DNA of 22,127 bases, taken from positions 1 to 22,127 of the forward strand of contig CAZWUO010000040.1 in the NCBI GenBank assembly GCA_964636675.1, in the 5' to 3' direction. The notes below the pieces were generated by a model. It saw only the letters and a program-made list of their open reading frames with translations. It had not been told where the DNA came from and did not search any database. The stretch is from JALUUH01 sp964636675 (GTDB lineage Bacteria > Pseudomonadota > Gammaproteobacteria > S012-40). Numbering within the stretch: the stretch's first letter is position 1; every line of letters starts with the position of its first letter. Below, one piece after another: positions 13,691-22,127 of this stretch. Made by a program: the position numbers and the translations under genes.

Positions 13691-16600
13691 TCACCACTCA
13701 CCTTTGCGACACAAGCTTTTAAAAAGACAGTGTAAACAACTTTTATCATCTCCCCACGCCGGCAGCGCTTGACCCGACTTAATTTCATCAAGCACCCTCT
13801 CCAGCCGAGAAATTATTCCATCGCAAACGCCAGTAAAATCATCCGCTCCACCTAAGCCAATATTTTTTACTGGAATAGAATCTAAGCCAAGTAGCTCAGC
13901 TTGCTGGACGGGTTTTTTATAGACCGTTGCATAATGCACAAGCTGTACAGACTCCCCGTTTAGCAAATCATCCGGCGCAGGCAAAGAACCTGTCTTATAA
14001 TCTACAATAGCGAGCGCACCATTATTATGATCCACTCTATCGATGCGGCCATTAATAATGATTCCTGATGCGAGCACTTTATCGACTTTTTCCTCAGTGG
14101 CGAAAACCTCCCATTTTTTTTCTCTCTTTATTTGCCACTCAATATATGCCGGGATTATTTTTTGCCAACGATAAAACCAGCCTTTATGCAAAATACTGGG
14201 TTTAATATTTGACTGAAATGCTTGTTGAGAAATTTTCTCGAGCATAACGATAGCATCGCCACGGTTTGCTTCACACAGTTTTTCTTTATACGGGCCAGCC
14301 AAACCGTCTCGTCCGGAATGAAATGCCTCAAGACAGGCATGCACCAAAGAACCATATTCATCCTTTTGCAAGGTTTCACGTACTTCATCCGTCGCTTGCA
14401 AACCCAGCCCAGCACTTGCAAAAAAAGCATACGGGCAATTTATGAGCTGCTGATGTAAACTTGCTGAAATTTTTTTAGGCAAACAAGCTTGCGGCAAACT
14501 CGGACGAGGCCGTAACGAATTTGATAACTCAATACGCTGATTTGAGCCGTCAATTGAAGACTGTCTAATCGCTGATAAAAGCTTGTGATCATGCAACGTA
14601 CTAGAAAATGCAAGCTGATGAAAGGTTTCCAGCATCTCCAGCCAAGCAGACGGCAACTTATTTTCACCTCCCCCATGATGGCTTAATAAAACCTCACTAG
14701 AACCCTGTAACAGCCGCCTGAATAAATAAAATCGTTCTAGCTGTTTTTCTCGAGCAGTTGTTAACCCAAGCTCAGCGCGTACTGTATTATTGAAAAATAC
14801 CGATGAAATACCATTACCTGGAAATTGCTCTCTACTGACATCGGCAACAATAAGTGCATCACACCAGTACAAGGAACTTTGATTTATTGGAATGAGTTCA
14901 ACATATTGTTTTAGCTTATCATCAAGCGTAAAAGTAGCAGACTCCAATGAACGCGCTAACCATGAACGAAAACCTAACCAATCAATTTTTACCTTGGAAT
15001 CAAAAGCGGAATCAGCTAAATGATGCAGATGATCAATAATAACCCCTCCCGCGGCATCCTGTAGCAGCTTATCGTAAACCTGTAGTTTTTTTAAACTTAT
15101 GATAAAGGAATTAATAAAATCAAAAGGTGTTTTCTCAAGATGCAATAACTCGACTAAAGGTTGCGCTGCATCTTGAACCTCATTCAACAATAAAAAAATC
15201 GGCTCAACATCTCCCGCCGACATCCAATTTAGCTTATGTTTACGTTGCTCCAAGGCCGTTTTATAATGCTCGATGTTGCGACTAATATTTTCGCGCCGAA
15301 TAATATCTTGTTCAAAACGAAATACAATTTCAAGATAATCATCGGCTTCTTCAATAGGTGTTTTAAAAGGGGACTTCAGAAGATCGAGCAAGGGAAGATA
15401 GGCAAAATCTTCCTCTATCACTTGCAACCAGTTTTCGAGCACCGATGCTGCAGCAGTTGTGGATAAAGCCCATCCAGAATAGTCCTTTAGTTTAATCTGA
15501 CTTCTTTCAAACAGGGCACGCACTCTGCGTGCAAGTTGTCGATTTTCAATCACAACGCCTATCCGTGATTTTTTCTGCTGCACCCATTGCCTAACCTTAA
15601 GCTCAATGAGACGGGCCTCTTCTTCTAGCGTATCGACCATACAAATCGACAAACGATTTTTTATAACATCTGCTGAATACAAGGAACGTGCTTGCGCGGC
15701 ACGCTGTGCCAAACCATTCGACTCGCGATCAAATACCAGATCAAGCCAATACGAATAATCATTCGTATTGTTGAGTGGAACCAATTCTGTGTTCAGCGAG
15801 TCTGCTATGCGTTGCACAAGCGTATCAGGATGCAAGCCTTTATTTTGCGGATTTCCTTGCACATAAAAATACGCATGATCATTTTCGCGTAATACTTTGC
15901 TAATGAATTCCCACTCAGTGGGATAAAGTGCAACAAGACCCGAAAAATAGCACTTCGTATTGCCGAGTATCTCTCTATCATTAGCCAGCTGGTTGAGCTT
16001 CTGTAAATAACTTGCAAATCTATCAATGACTGCATTAGCCTCTAATTGCTGCTGCCATGCCTGCCATAGAGTAAAAACTAACTTCGCTTCTACAGTTAAT
16101 GGCCTGATGCTGTAATCGACACACCGATAAGCCTTTTCCAATTGTTGACTGAATTGATCAATCGTTTCTGGAAACTCATAGTGATGTGCATAGAGTTCAT
16201 CAAATAACTCAAGCAATGATTCGGCGAGCGCCCACGGATTGGCATTATTTAACAGAGAGGGATATTCCAGTAATGCCTCAACAAGGACTAACTCACGACT
16301 TCGTGAAGGGATAACAGGCAACGCTAGCGTAAACTGCTCTTCAACAAATTCTCGTAAGGTAGTCATCCTTGGAAGCAATAAAGCGTTATAGGATAAACGC
16401 TCGGCTTGTAGCAGCAGTAGCTGGCGTAATCTTCCCGTCGACAAATGATCAGGAACGACAACGACAAGCGCACTGAGATCCGGTAGCGCTGCTTGGTTAT
16501 CTTTTATTATTCGCGTGGATAGATGTAAAAGAGGGTCTTCAGCATAACTCAGAAGCACTACCTTAGCTGCCGGCGCAGACCGAGAGGGGGGAGTCATCAC
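13691..16600 (-). CDS. AddB-like PD-(D/E)XK nuclease, 'probable DNA repair protein' family
   Basis: A 969-residue protein resembling the AddB/RecC-like subunit of recombinational nuclease-helicases. The C-terminal nuclease shows His754 (SLVHACLE), Asp854 (GRIDRVD) and D867-Y-K869 (AIVDYKTG), the PD-(D/E)XK active site. Cys722 (NCPYAFF) and Cys955, Cys958, Cys964 (CLHCLFKSLC) match the iron-sulfur clamp of AddB. The long N-terminal part looks like an inactivated helicase fold; I find no Walker A. The start is GTG at 16600, 6 nt after AGGAGG, or the adjacent ATG at 16597. The expected UvrD/AddA-like helicase partner is not next to it on either side. Its neighbours are tRNA-Leu downstream and the ferredoxin upstream. 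Confidence 0.85.
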   Translation of the reverse strand: MMTPPSRSAPAAKVVLLSYAEDPLLHLSTRIIKDNQAALPDLSALVVVVPDHLSTGRLRQLLLLQAERLSYNALLLPRMTTLREFVEEQFTLALPVIPSRSRELVLVEALLEYPSLLNNANPWALAESLLELFDELYAHHYEFPETIDQFSQQLEKAYRCVDYSIRPLTVEAKLVFTLWQAWQQQLEANAVIDRFASYLQKLNQLANDREILGNTKCYFSGLVALYPTEWEFISKVLRENDHAYFYVQGNPQNKGLHPDTLVQRIADSLNTELVPLNNTNDYSYWLDLVFDRESNGLAQRAAQARSLYSADVIKNRLSICMVDTLEEEARLIELKVRQWVQQKKSRIGVVIENRQLARRVRALFERSQIKLKDYSGWALSTTAAASVLENWLQVIEEDFAYLPLLDLLKSPFKTPIEEADDYLEIVFRFEQDIIRRENISRNIEHYKTALEQRKHKLNWMSAGDVEPIFLLLNEVQDAAQPLVELLHLEKTPFDFINSFIISLKKLQVYDKLLQDAAGGVIIDHLHHLADSAFDSKVKIDWLGFRSWLARSLESATFTLDDKLKQYVELIPINQSSLYWCDALIVADVSREQFPGNGISSVFFNNTVRAELGLTTAREKQLERFYLFRRLLQGSSEVLLSHHGGGENKLPSAWLEMLETFHQLAFSSTLHDHKLLSAIRQSSIDGSNQRIELSNSLRPRPSLPQACLPKKISASLHQQLINCPYAFFASAGLGLQATDEVRETLQKDEYGSLVHACLEAFHSGRDGLAGPYKEKLCEANRGDAIVMLEKISQQAFQSNIKPSILHKGWFYRWQKIIPAYIEWQIKREKKWEVFATEEKVDKVLASGIIINGRIDRVDHNNGALAIVDYKTGSLPAPDDLLNGESVQLVHYATVYKKPVQQAELLGLDSIPVKNIGLGGADDFTGVCDGIISRLERVLDEIKSGQALPAWGDDKSCLHCLFKSLCRKGEW

Positions 16601-16725
16601 GCAATCCCTCCTCTCGCTAGCACATCAACCACATTATATATTGTCGGGTTCTGCGCTCTTGTCATGTCCTGCAACAAGGCGCCGTGCGCGGGCAATAATG
16701 GTTGCTGTACTCGTCACTGATTAAA

Positions 16726-17049
16726 TTACCGCTCAAGCAACTCAAGCTTACCCGGCTTACCGTCCCACTCCTTAGCATCTGCAGGAGAATCAATTTTTTC
16801 GGTAATAACCGGCCATTTTTCGGATAGCTCAGCGTTTAGTGCAATAAAATGCTCATCCCCATCCGGCAGATCATCTTCTGCAAAAATCGCTTCTGCAGGA
16901 CACTCAGGCTCACATAATGTGCAATCAATGCATTCTTCCGGATCGATGACGAGAAAATTTGGCCCCTCATGAAAACAATCAACAGGACATACCTCAACAC
17001 AATCCGTGTATTTGCATTTGATGCAATTTTCAACTACGACATACGTCAT
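16726..17049 (-). CDS. fdxA: Seven-iron ferredoxin (FdxA type)
   Basis: A 107-residue ferredoxin with Cys9, Cys12, Cys17, Cys21 and Cys25 in the first motif and Cys40, Cys43, Cys46 and Cys50 in the second. This spacing matches the [3Fe-4S][4Fe-4S] ferredoxins of the Azotobacter FdI type. It is a soluble electron carrier. The ATG at 17049 is preceded at 6 nt by CAGGAG; a TTG at 17055 is less likely. The C-terminal ~50 residues are the usual extension of this class (HFIALNAELSEKWP). Adjacency to mutS is common in gammaproteobacteria and does not imply shared function. Confidence 0.95.
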   Translation of the reverse strand: MTYVVVENCIKCKYTDCVEVCPVDCFHEGPNFLVIDPEECIDCTLCEPECPAEAIFAEDDLPDGDEHFIALNAELSEKWPVITEKIDSPADAKEWDGKPGKLELLER

Positions 17050-17128
17050 TCTCAACTCCTGAATCCGGCTAATTCTATATCAAGGCGGTATTTTAGTAGC
17101 AAATCCACTTTCCCGCGAGTCTAAAAAG

Positions 17129-17154
17129 AAAAAAATAATTCAATTTCTTTGAAT
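17129..17154 (-). terminator. Weak Rho-independent terminator after mutS
   Basis: On the minus strand ATTCAA and TTGAAT form a 6-bp A/T-rich stem with a five-base loop, followed by A and seven or more T. It lies about 50 nt after the mutS stop. The stem is weak, so termination may be partial. Confidence 0.4.
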
Positions 17155-17199
17155 AATCGAGATTAACTCCCGGTATTGCCATCCAGATTGCCTCTCGCA

Positions 17200-19800
17200 T
17201 TAGTCATTTTCACTTAACTGCTTGAGTTTATACAGCGCATCCAATGCCTGCTTAGGCGATAGCTCATCCGGGTTAATCTCTTGGATTGCCTGATTGAGGG
17301 GCTGCTCTGATGCAGTTGAAAATAATGACATCTGATGCAATGGCACATCAATGTGCTGGGTAACAAGCACTTGGCTTTCAAGTTTCCGCAAATGACTTTT
17401 TGCATCGGCAATGACGTGCTTGGGAACTCCGGCCAGTGCAGCGACTTGCAATCCGTAGCTTTGGTTTGCCGGCCCATCTTTTACGGAATGTAAAAAAACA
17501 ATTCCGTCCCCGTGCTCTGCTGCGGTAAAATGGACATTTTCTATGCTATCGATCTCTTCAGGTAAATGGGTAAGTTCAAAATAATGCGTGGCAAACAAGG
17601 TAAACGAGCCAACCTCATTAGCGAGATTTCGAGCACATGCCCACGCCAACGCTAAACCATCAAACGTACTAGTACCACGGCCTATTTCATCCATTAACAC
17701 CAGGCTTTGCCGCGTCGCATTGTGTAAAATATTCGCCGTCTCTGTCATTTCAACCATAAAGGTGGAACGTCCACCCGCGAGATCATCCGATGCACCAATG
17801 CGGGTAAATATCCTATCCACTGGCCCGACAGTGACGCGTTTAGCAGGCACAAAACTACCCACATGTGCGAGCAAAACAATGATTGCCGTCTGGCGCATGA
17901 ACGTTGACTTACCGCCCATATTCGGGCCGGTAATGATTTTCATACGCTGATCATTATCCAGTTTAAGACTGTTGGGCACAAAAACATCCTGCAAAACTTG
18001 CTCAACCACCGGATGCCGACCCTCAATAATTTCTATCATAGGGTCAGAACTGAGCTCTGCACAGCAGAGGTTTAAACTCACGGCCCGTTCTGCGAAATTA
18101 CATATAACATCAAGCGTGGCTAAGCCTGCTGCACTTTGCTGCAAGAGCAATAACTCTTCCCTCAGCTGCTCTAATACTTCCTCATATAAGATTTTTTCTT
18201 TGCGCAAAGCGCGTTCTTTAGCGCTGAGAACCTGATCTTCAAACTTTTTTAGCTCAGGTGTAATGTATCGCTCAGCCCCTTTTAAGGTTTGCCGACGAAT
18301 ATATTCCGCTGGCGCTTTAGCACTATTGAGCTTGCTTATTTCGATAAAATAACCGTGAACACGATTGTAACCCACTTTTAAAGTAGCGATGCCAGTGCGT
18401 TCCCTTTCTCGAACTTCAAGATCAATTAAAAACTGATTACTGTTATCTCTGAGTTCTCTGAGCTGATCCAACTCTTGGTCAAAACCCGGCGCTATCACAC
18501 CTCCGTCGCGAATCAACACAGGAGGGTTATCGATAATCGCCTGGGTTAATAAATCACAGGTCTCGGGATGTTCAGCGATTTGTTTTTTCAGCTTTTGAAT
18601 ATCGTCGCAATCCATCGATTGCAACGCTGCGCGCACGGATGGCAACAACGTTAACGAATCGCGTAACGTGGATAAATCACGAGGGCGTGCGGATCCCAAT
18701 GCAATTCTCGCGAGGATACGCTCAATATCTCCAATGCCGCGCAGAATTTCATGCAATGACTGAAACTCATAATTATCCATCAACACCGAGATACTGTGAT
18801 AACGCTGCTTTAATACCTCGTGGTCTCGAATAGGTTGATTTAACCAGCGCCGCAACATTCGACCACCCATCGCCGTTGCAGTGTTATCCATCACCGAGAC
18901 CAAGGTGTTTTCTGTCGTTCCCTGAAGATTGCGGTCTATTTCTAAATTGCTACGCGTCGCCGCATCCATAATAATGCTGTGCTCGCGCTTTTCTAAACTT
19001 ATCCCTTGAATATGTGGCAACGATGTTTTCTGAGTATCTTTAACATATTCCAGTAACGCACCCGCAGCACCCAAGCCGGCACTAAGCTGACCACAGCCAA
19101 ACCCGGACAAATCTTTGGTTGCAAATTGTGCGGTCAACAACCTAAATCCACTTTCGTGATCAAATAACCAAGGTGGGTGTCGCCTAATCCCGTTGCGCTT
19201 CGATAAATCCAACGGATCAGACAACTCGATTACCTCATTAACCAAAAGCTCGGCAGGCTGTAAGCGCTCAAGCTCTGCTAAAAAAGCTTCCTCCCTATCA
19301 AGCTCCATGAGAGAAAACTGGCCACTCGACATATCCAACCAAGCTAATGCATAGAGTCCGTTAGCAAAGTGCAAAGCGGCGAGCAAATTATCTCTGCGTT
19401 CTTCGAGCAAGCGTTCGTCGGTGACGGTACCTGGAGTAACAATACGTACTACTCGCCTTTCTACCGGCCCTTTTGACGTCGCGGGATCACCTATTTGCTC
19501 ACAAATGGCGATGGACTCGCCCAAACGTACCAATTTCGCCAGATAAGTCTCGGCGCTATGATGGGGGATGCCCGCCATTGGAATCGGCTGGCCATTCGAT
19601 GTACCGCGCTTGGTCAACGTAATATCGAGTAAACGCGACGCTTTTTTTGCATCATCATGAAATAATTCGTAAAAATCACCCATGCGATAAAACAACAGCA
19701 CACTTGGATGTTCTGCTTTGATACGCAAATACTGTTGCATCATCGGGGTGTGTTGCTTGCTCGATTTATTGACCGGGGGATTGGTGACTTCTGCAGACAC
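17200..19800 (-). CDS. mutS: DNA mismatch repair protein MutS
   Basis: The 866-residue protein recognises mismatches and small loops, then recruits MutL. Phe43-Tyr44-Glu45 (GDFYELF) is the mismatch-inserting F-x-E motif. The ATPase has Walker A GPNMGGKST (625-633) and Walker B LVLMDE (Glu705), followed by the GRGTSTFDG signature. Near the C-terminus QMSLF is a canonical beta-clamp-binding motif. The start is GTG: MSAEV...HTPMMQQYL aligns with the E. coli MutS N-terminus, AAGGA lies about 10 nt upstream, and the next ATG would remove conserved residues. Length and domains are complete, so it should be active. Confidence 0.98.
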   Translation of the reverse strand: MSAEVTNPPVNKSSKQHTPMMQQYLRIKAEHPSVLLFYRMGDFYELFHDDAKKASRLLDITLTKRGTSNGQPIPMAGIPHHSAETYLAKLVRLGESIAICEQIGDPATSKGPVERRVVRIVTPGTVTDERLLEERRDNLLAALHFANGLYALAWLDMSSGQFSLMELDREEAFLAELERLQPAELLVNEVIELSDPLDLSKRNGIRRHPPWLFDHESGFRLLTAQFATKDLSGFGCGQLSAGLGAAGALLEYVKDTQKTSLPHIQGISLEKREHSIIMDAATRSNLEIDRNLQGTTENTLVSVMDNTATAMGGRMLRRWLNQPIRDHEVLKQRYHSISVLMDNYEFQSLHEILRGIGDIERILARIALGSARPRDLSTLRDSLTLLPSVRAALQSMDCDDIQKLKKQIAEHPETCDLLTQAIIDNPPVLIRDGGVIAPGFDQELDQLRELRDNSNQFLIDLEVRERERTGIATLKVGYNRVHGYFIEISKLNSAKAPAEYIRRQTLKGAERYITPELKKFEDQVLSAKERALRKEKILYEEVLEQLREELLLLQQSAAGLATLDVICNFAERAVSLNLCCAELSSDPMIEIIEGRHPVVEQVLQDVFVPNSLKLDNDQRMKIITGPNMGGKSTFMRQTAIIVLLAHVGSFVPAKRVTVGPVDRIFTRIGASDDLAGGRSTFMVEMTETANILHNATRQSLVLMDEIGRGTSTFDGLALAWACARNLANEVGSFTLFATHYFELTHLPEEIDSIENVHFTAAEHGDGIVFLHSVKDGPANQSYGLQVAALAGVPKHVIADAKSHLRKLESQVLVTQHIDVPLHQMSLFSTASEQPLNQAIQEINPDELSPKQALDALYKLKQLSEND

Positions 19801-19841
19801 GGGATTCGCTTCCTTTGATAAATTTTTAGCCTTGTTATGTT

Positions 19842-20666
19842 TTAGTTGACGAGCTCTTTTGGGGTGTCCTTTCTATTGCCCCAATCAGACCAAGCGCCGG
19901 GATAGCCTTTGACATTTTCAAAACCAAGCACCCGCAACATGTAATAGGTAAAAGCTGAACGACGATGCGAGTGGCAATAAACGATGACTTCTTTATCAGG
20001 GGTAACACCCCGCTGGGAAAGCTTGGCCAATAATTCCGGCTTTTGGCGCATGCATAGGTTTTTTTCGGAATCAATACCATCGAGCCATTCAAAATGCACC
20101 GCTCGCGGAATATGCCCACCATGCCGCCCTCGAACATCTTTACCCTCGTACTCAGCGCGCGTACGCACATCGAGTAACACTACGTTTACATCATCCAATG
20201 CGGATAATATATACGCGCTATTTGCGGAGACCGTTGCAGTAAAACGCACGGTATAACCAGACGGAACCCATGGTTCTGAGGTTTTTTCGAGCGGAAGGTT
20301 TTGGGCTTTCCACGCAGCTATACCACCATCCAATAACGCCATCTCGTTATGCTTAGCCAACTCGAGTGTCCAGAGAAATCTAGCTGCGTTGGTTCCGCCT
20401 ACGTTGTCATAGGCAACGACTGCGCTTTGTGCATTAATCCCAAGGCGTGAAAGAGTCACACTAAATGACGAAGCAGTCGGTAATAGACCTTCAACCGGCG
20501 GCTCCGCGCACACGATATCCGCATAAGAAACATACCTAGCGCCCGGTATATGTCCCTGCAGAAAACTTGCTCTATCGCCCAAATCGAGAATAACAATATT
20601 TCTATTGGCCCTCATTGAATTCAATTCTTCAGCATTGATTAGGGTCTGTTGACGTTTCATTTTCAT
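19842..20666 (-). CDS. Two-domain rhodanese (sulfurtransferase)
   Basis: A 274-residue tandem rhodanese protein, as in thiosulfate or 3-mercaptopyruvate sulfurtransferases. The N-terminal domain (LDLGDRASFLQGHIPGA) has no active cysteine; its loop reads AYDNVGGTNAARF. The C-terminal domain has the catalytic Cys231 in VIVYCHSHRRS, plus LLDVRTRAEYEG before it. The CHSHRR loop is not the CGSGVT-type loop of 3-mercaptopyruvate enzymes, so thiosulfate or another sulfane donor is more likely, though I am not sure. The start is uncertain: ATG at 20666 fits the family N-terminus but lacks a ribosome-binding site; a GTG at 20732 overlaps the suhB stop (TAGTG) and would add 22 residues unlike the family. 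Confidence 0.9.
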   Translation of the reverse strand: MKMKRQQTLINAEELNSMRANRNIVILDLGDRASFLQGHIPGARYVSYADIVCAEPPVEGLLPTASSFSVTLSRLGINAQSAVVAYDNVGGTNAARFLWTLELAKHNEMALLDGGIAAWKAQNLPLEKTSEPWVPSGYTVRFTATVSANSAYILSALDDVNVVLLDVRTRAEYEGKDVRGRHGGHIPRAVHFEWLDGIDSEKNLCMRQKPELLAKLSQRGVTPDKEVIVYCHSHRRSAFTYYMLRVLGFENVKGYPGAWSDWGNRKDTPKELVN

Positions 20667-20731
20667 CACTTGAATTATTAATGCAGCAGGAAAACTATGC
20701 GCCTCACCTAAAAGCCCACAGAATTTAACCA

Positions 20732-21535
20732 CTAGCGTCGTTCTTTTTGCGGCAACACACTATGCAATCTACGCAGCATTTCCTCATGCACTTTTAAGTT
20801 ACCCGTAACGACATTGCCCGAGTCCAGATACCTGTCTTCTCCGGCAAAATCTGTCAATATCCCACCAGCCTCCTCGATCAATAAACACCCTGCGGCCATA
20901 TCCCACGAATTTAAGCCAAACTCCCAAAAACCATCAAACCTTCCTGCGGCAATGTAAGCAAGATCTAATGCGGCAGAACCTGCCCGACGAACACCCGCGG
21001 TTCCTTCAAGCATGGGTTTGAACGTCGCAAGATACAAATCTAAATCCTGATCCTCACGAAATGGAATACCCGTCGCCAGCAACGAACCCTTTAAGTTCTT
21101 GCGCTGAGCAACCCGAATTCGTCGCTCGTTTAATTGGGCTCCACTCCCGCGTGAGGCGGTAAACATTTCATCATTGACGGGGTTATACACCACGGCATGT
21201 TGAATTTTGTTTTTGTATTTAAGTGCTATCGAAACCGCAAACTGCGGAAACCCGTGGAGAAAGTTTGTGGTACCGTCTAGCGGATCAATAATCCAGGTAT
21301 ATGCGCTTTCACGCTCGCGTAATTCACCACTTTCTTCCGCAATTATGGCATGATCTGGATATGCCCTACGCAAAATCTTGATAATCTCTTGTTCTGCACG
21401 CTGATCCACTTCCGTCACAAAATCATTTTGTTTCTTCTCAACAATCTGTAATGTGTCCACTCGATTGAGAGCACGTGTGATGATATTCCCTGCGCTGCGA
21501 GCAGCACGTACTGCGATACTAACCATAGGTTGCAT
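20732..21535 (-). CDS. suhB: Inositol-1-monophosphatase family protein SuhB
   Basis: A 267-residue Mg-dependent phosphatase. Metal and catalytic residues match E. coli SuhB: Glu67 in AEESGE, Asp84, Leu86 and Asp87 in WIIDPLDGTTNF, and the C-terminal Asp in NSWDMAAGCLLIEEAGG. In E. coli SuhB dephosphorylates inositol phosphate and also binds the rRNA antitermination complex with NusA; the same may apply here. GGAG lies about 11 nt before the ATG. It is divergent from trmJ, a conserved gammaproteobacterial layout, and its stop touches the possible start of the sulfurtransferase gene. Confidence 0.96.
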   Translation of the reverse strand: MQPMVSIAVRAARSAGNIITRALNRVDTLQIVEKKQNDFVTEVDQRAEQEIIKILRRAYPDHAIIAEESGELRERESAYTWIIDPLDGTTNFLHGFPQFAVSIALKYKNKIQHAVVYNPVNDEMFTASRGSGAQLNERRIRVAQRKNLKGSLLATGIPFREDQDLDLYLATFKPMLEGTAGVRRAGSAALDLAYIAAGRFDGFWEFGLNSWDMAAGCLLIEEAGGILTDFAGEDRYLDSGNVVTGNLKVHEEMLRRLHSVLPQKERR

Positions 21536-21678
21536 TATTGATTAAGCTCCGCTTTCGATAAATGAAGGGGTCGGAGGCACTCTATGACGCTACGACCAAG
21601 GTCTGATGTAAGGCGCGTATTGTATTTATAACGTGACGTCAAAGCAATCAATGAACTTAATAAAGTAAACAATGAAAA

Positions 21679-22127
21679 ATGAATATAAACGCAACAAACA
21701 TCCGCATTGTACTGGTAGAAACTTCACACCCAGGAAACATTGGCGCGGTAGCAAGAGCCATGAAAAACATGTACCTGTCAAATCTATACCTGGTTAACCC
21801 GCGCAACTATCCCTGCAGCGAAGCAACTGCCCGAGCTTCGGGAGCTGATGAGATTTTGCAGCACGCAATACAATGCACCTCATTAAATGAAGCCCTATCA
21901 GGTTGCCACTTGGCGGTAGGAGCAAGTGCTCGCTTACGTACGATTACCTGGCCCCAGCTCGATGCCAGAAAATGTGGCGAACTGATTGTCCGCGAAGCCG
22001 CAAACAGCCAGGTTGCGATTGTTTTTGGTCGGGAAAACTCGGGCTTAAGCAACCAAGAATTGAATTTATGCCATTACTTAGTTCACATTCCAGCCAATCC
22101 AGAATATTCTTCACTCAATATATCCGC
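21679..22127 (+). CDS. trmJ: tRNA (cytidine/uridine-2'-O-)-methyltransferase TrmJ, partial
   Basis: The first 149 residues of a SpoU/TrmH-family methyltransferase; the right edge cuts the gene. IRIVLVETSHPGNIGAVARAMKN at the N-terminus, IVFGRENSGLSNQEL and SSLNIS are the SpoU motifs that form the knotted AdoMet site. TrmJ methylates the 2'-hydroxyl of position 32 in several tRNAs. Start is ATG at 21679; an out-of-frame ATG lies 7 nt earlier, and the ribosome-binding site is weak. It is divergent from suhB with 143 bp between them. Confidence 0.95.
   Translation, partial: MNINATNIRIVLVETSHPGNIGAVARAMKNMYLSNLYLVNPRNYPCSEATARASGADEILQHAIQCTSLNEALSGCHLAVGASARLRTITWPQLDARKCGELIVREAANSQVAIVFGRENSGLSNQELNLCHYLVHIPANPEYSSLNIS

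Noticed and set aside
16621..16725. GC-rich imperfect hairpin between the ferredoxin and nuclease genes as a terminator
   Set aside because: GCAAC/GTTGC and inner GC pairs are visible, but no T-run follows on either strand.

Overview
The window looks like chromosome from a gammaproteobacterium of moderate GC content (low-to-mid 40s % by eye). The layout fdxA-like ferredoxin / mutS, the divergent suhB / trmJ pair and the gammaproteobacterial 'probable DNA repair' AddB-like nuclease all fit that group. I cannot name a genus. There are no insertion sequences, phage genes or CRISPR arrays. Genes are tightly packed, with two longer gene-free stretches (about 6524-6846 and 8252-8973).

Region 1 (1-6625, minus strand) is one chemotaxis operon in the order STAS protein, CheY, CheA, CheW, ParA-like ATPase, chemoreceptor. 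The core order cheY-cheA-cheW-receptor is that of the Pseudomonas/Vibrio Aer2 (F7-type) clusters, so cheR, cheD and cheB are expected beyond the left edge. The receptor runs off that edge and is unusual. It has no membrane segment. It begins with a globin domain of the flavohaemoglobin/Vitreoscilla type, followed by three nearly identical PAS domains that carry the FHKxPSH and EW signatures of the Aer2 haem-PAS, then HAMP-like segments and the start of a methyl-accepting domain. A ParA-like ATPase beside a soluble receptor suggests an intracellular array positioned as by PpfA in Rhodobacter. A sigma-28-like promoter precedes the operon.

Region 2 (6797-8251, minus strand) holds a PilZ-domain protein and IspH, closed by a clear terminator.

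Region 3 (8252-8973) is gene-free but not empty. I see a sigma-54 -24/-12 promoter, an NtrC-like palindrome about 120 bp upstream of its predicted start, and a roughly 92-nt transcript ending in a perfect terminator hairpin with a CCUCCC loop. This is a candidate undescribed small RNA. An extended -10 promoter for glgC follows.

Region 4 (8974-13416, plus strand) is a translationally coupled glycogen / alpha-glucan operon: glgC, a GH57 enzyme and malQ. Region 5 (13463-21535, minus strand) carries tRNA-Leu(CAA), the AddB-like nuclease, a seven-iron ferredoxin, mutS, a two-domain sulfurtransferase and suhB. Region 6 is the start of trmJ on the plus strand, cut by the right edge.
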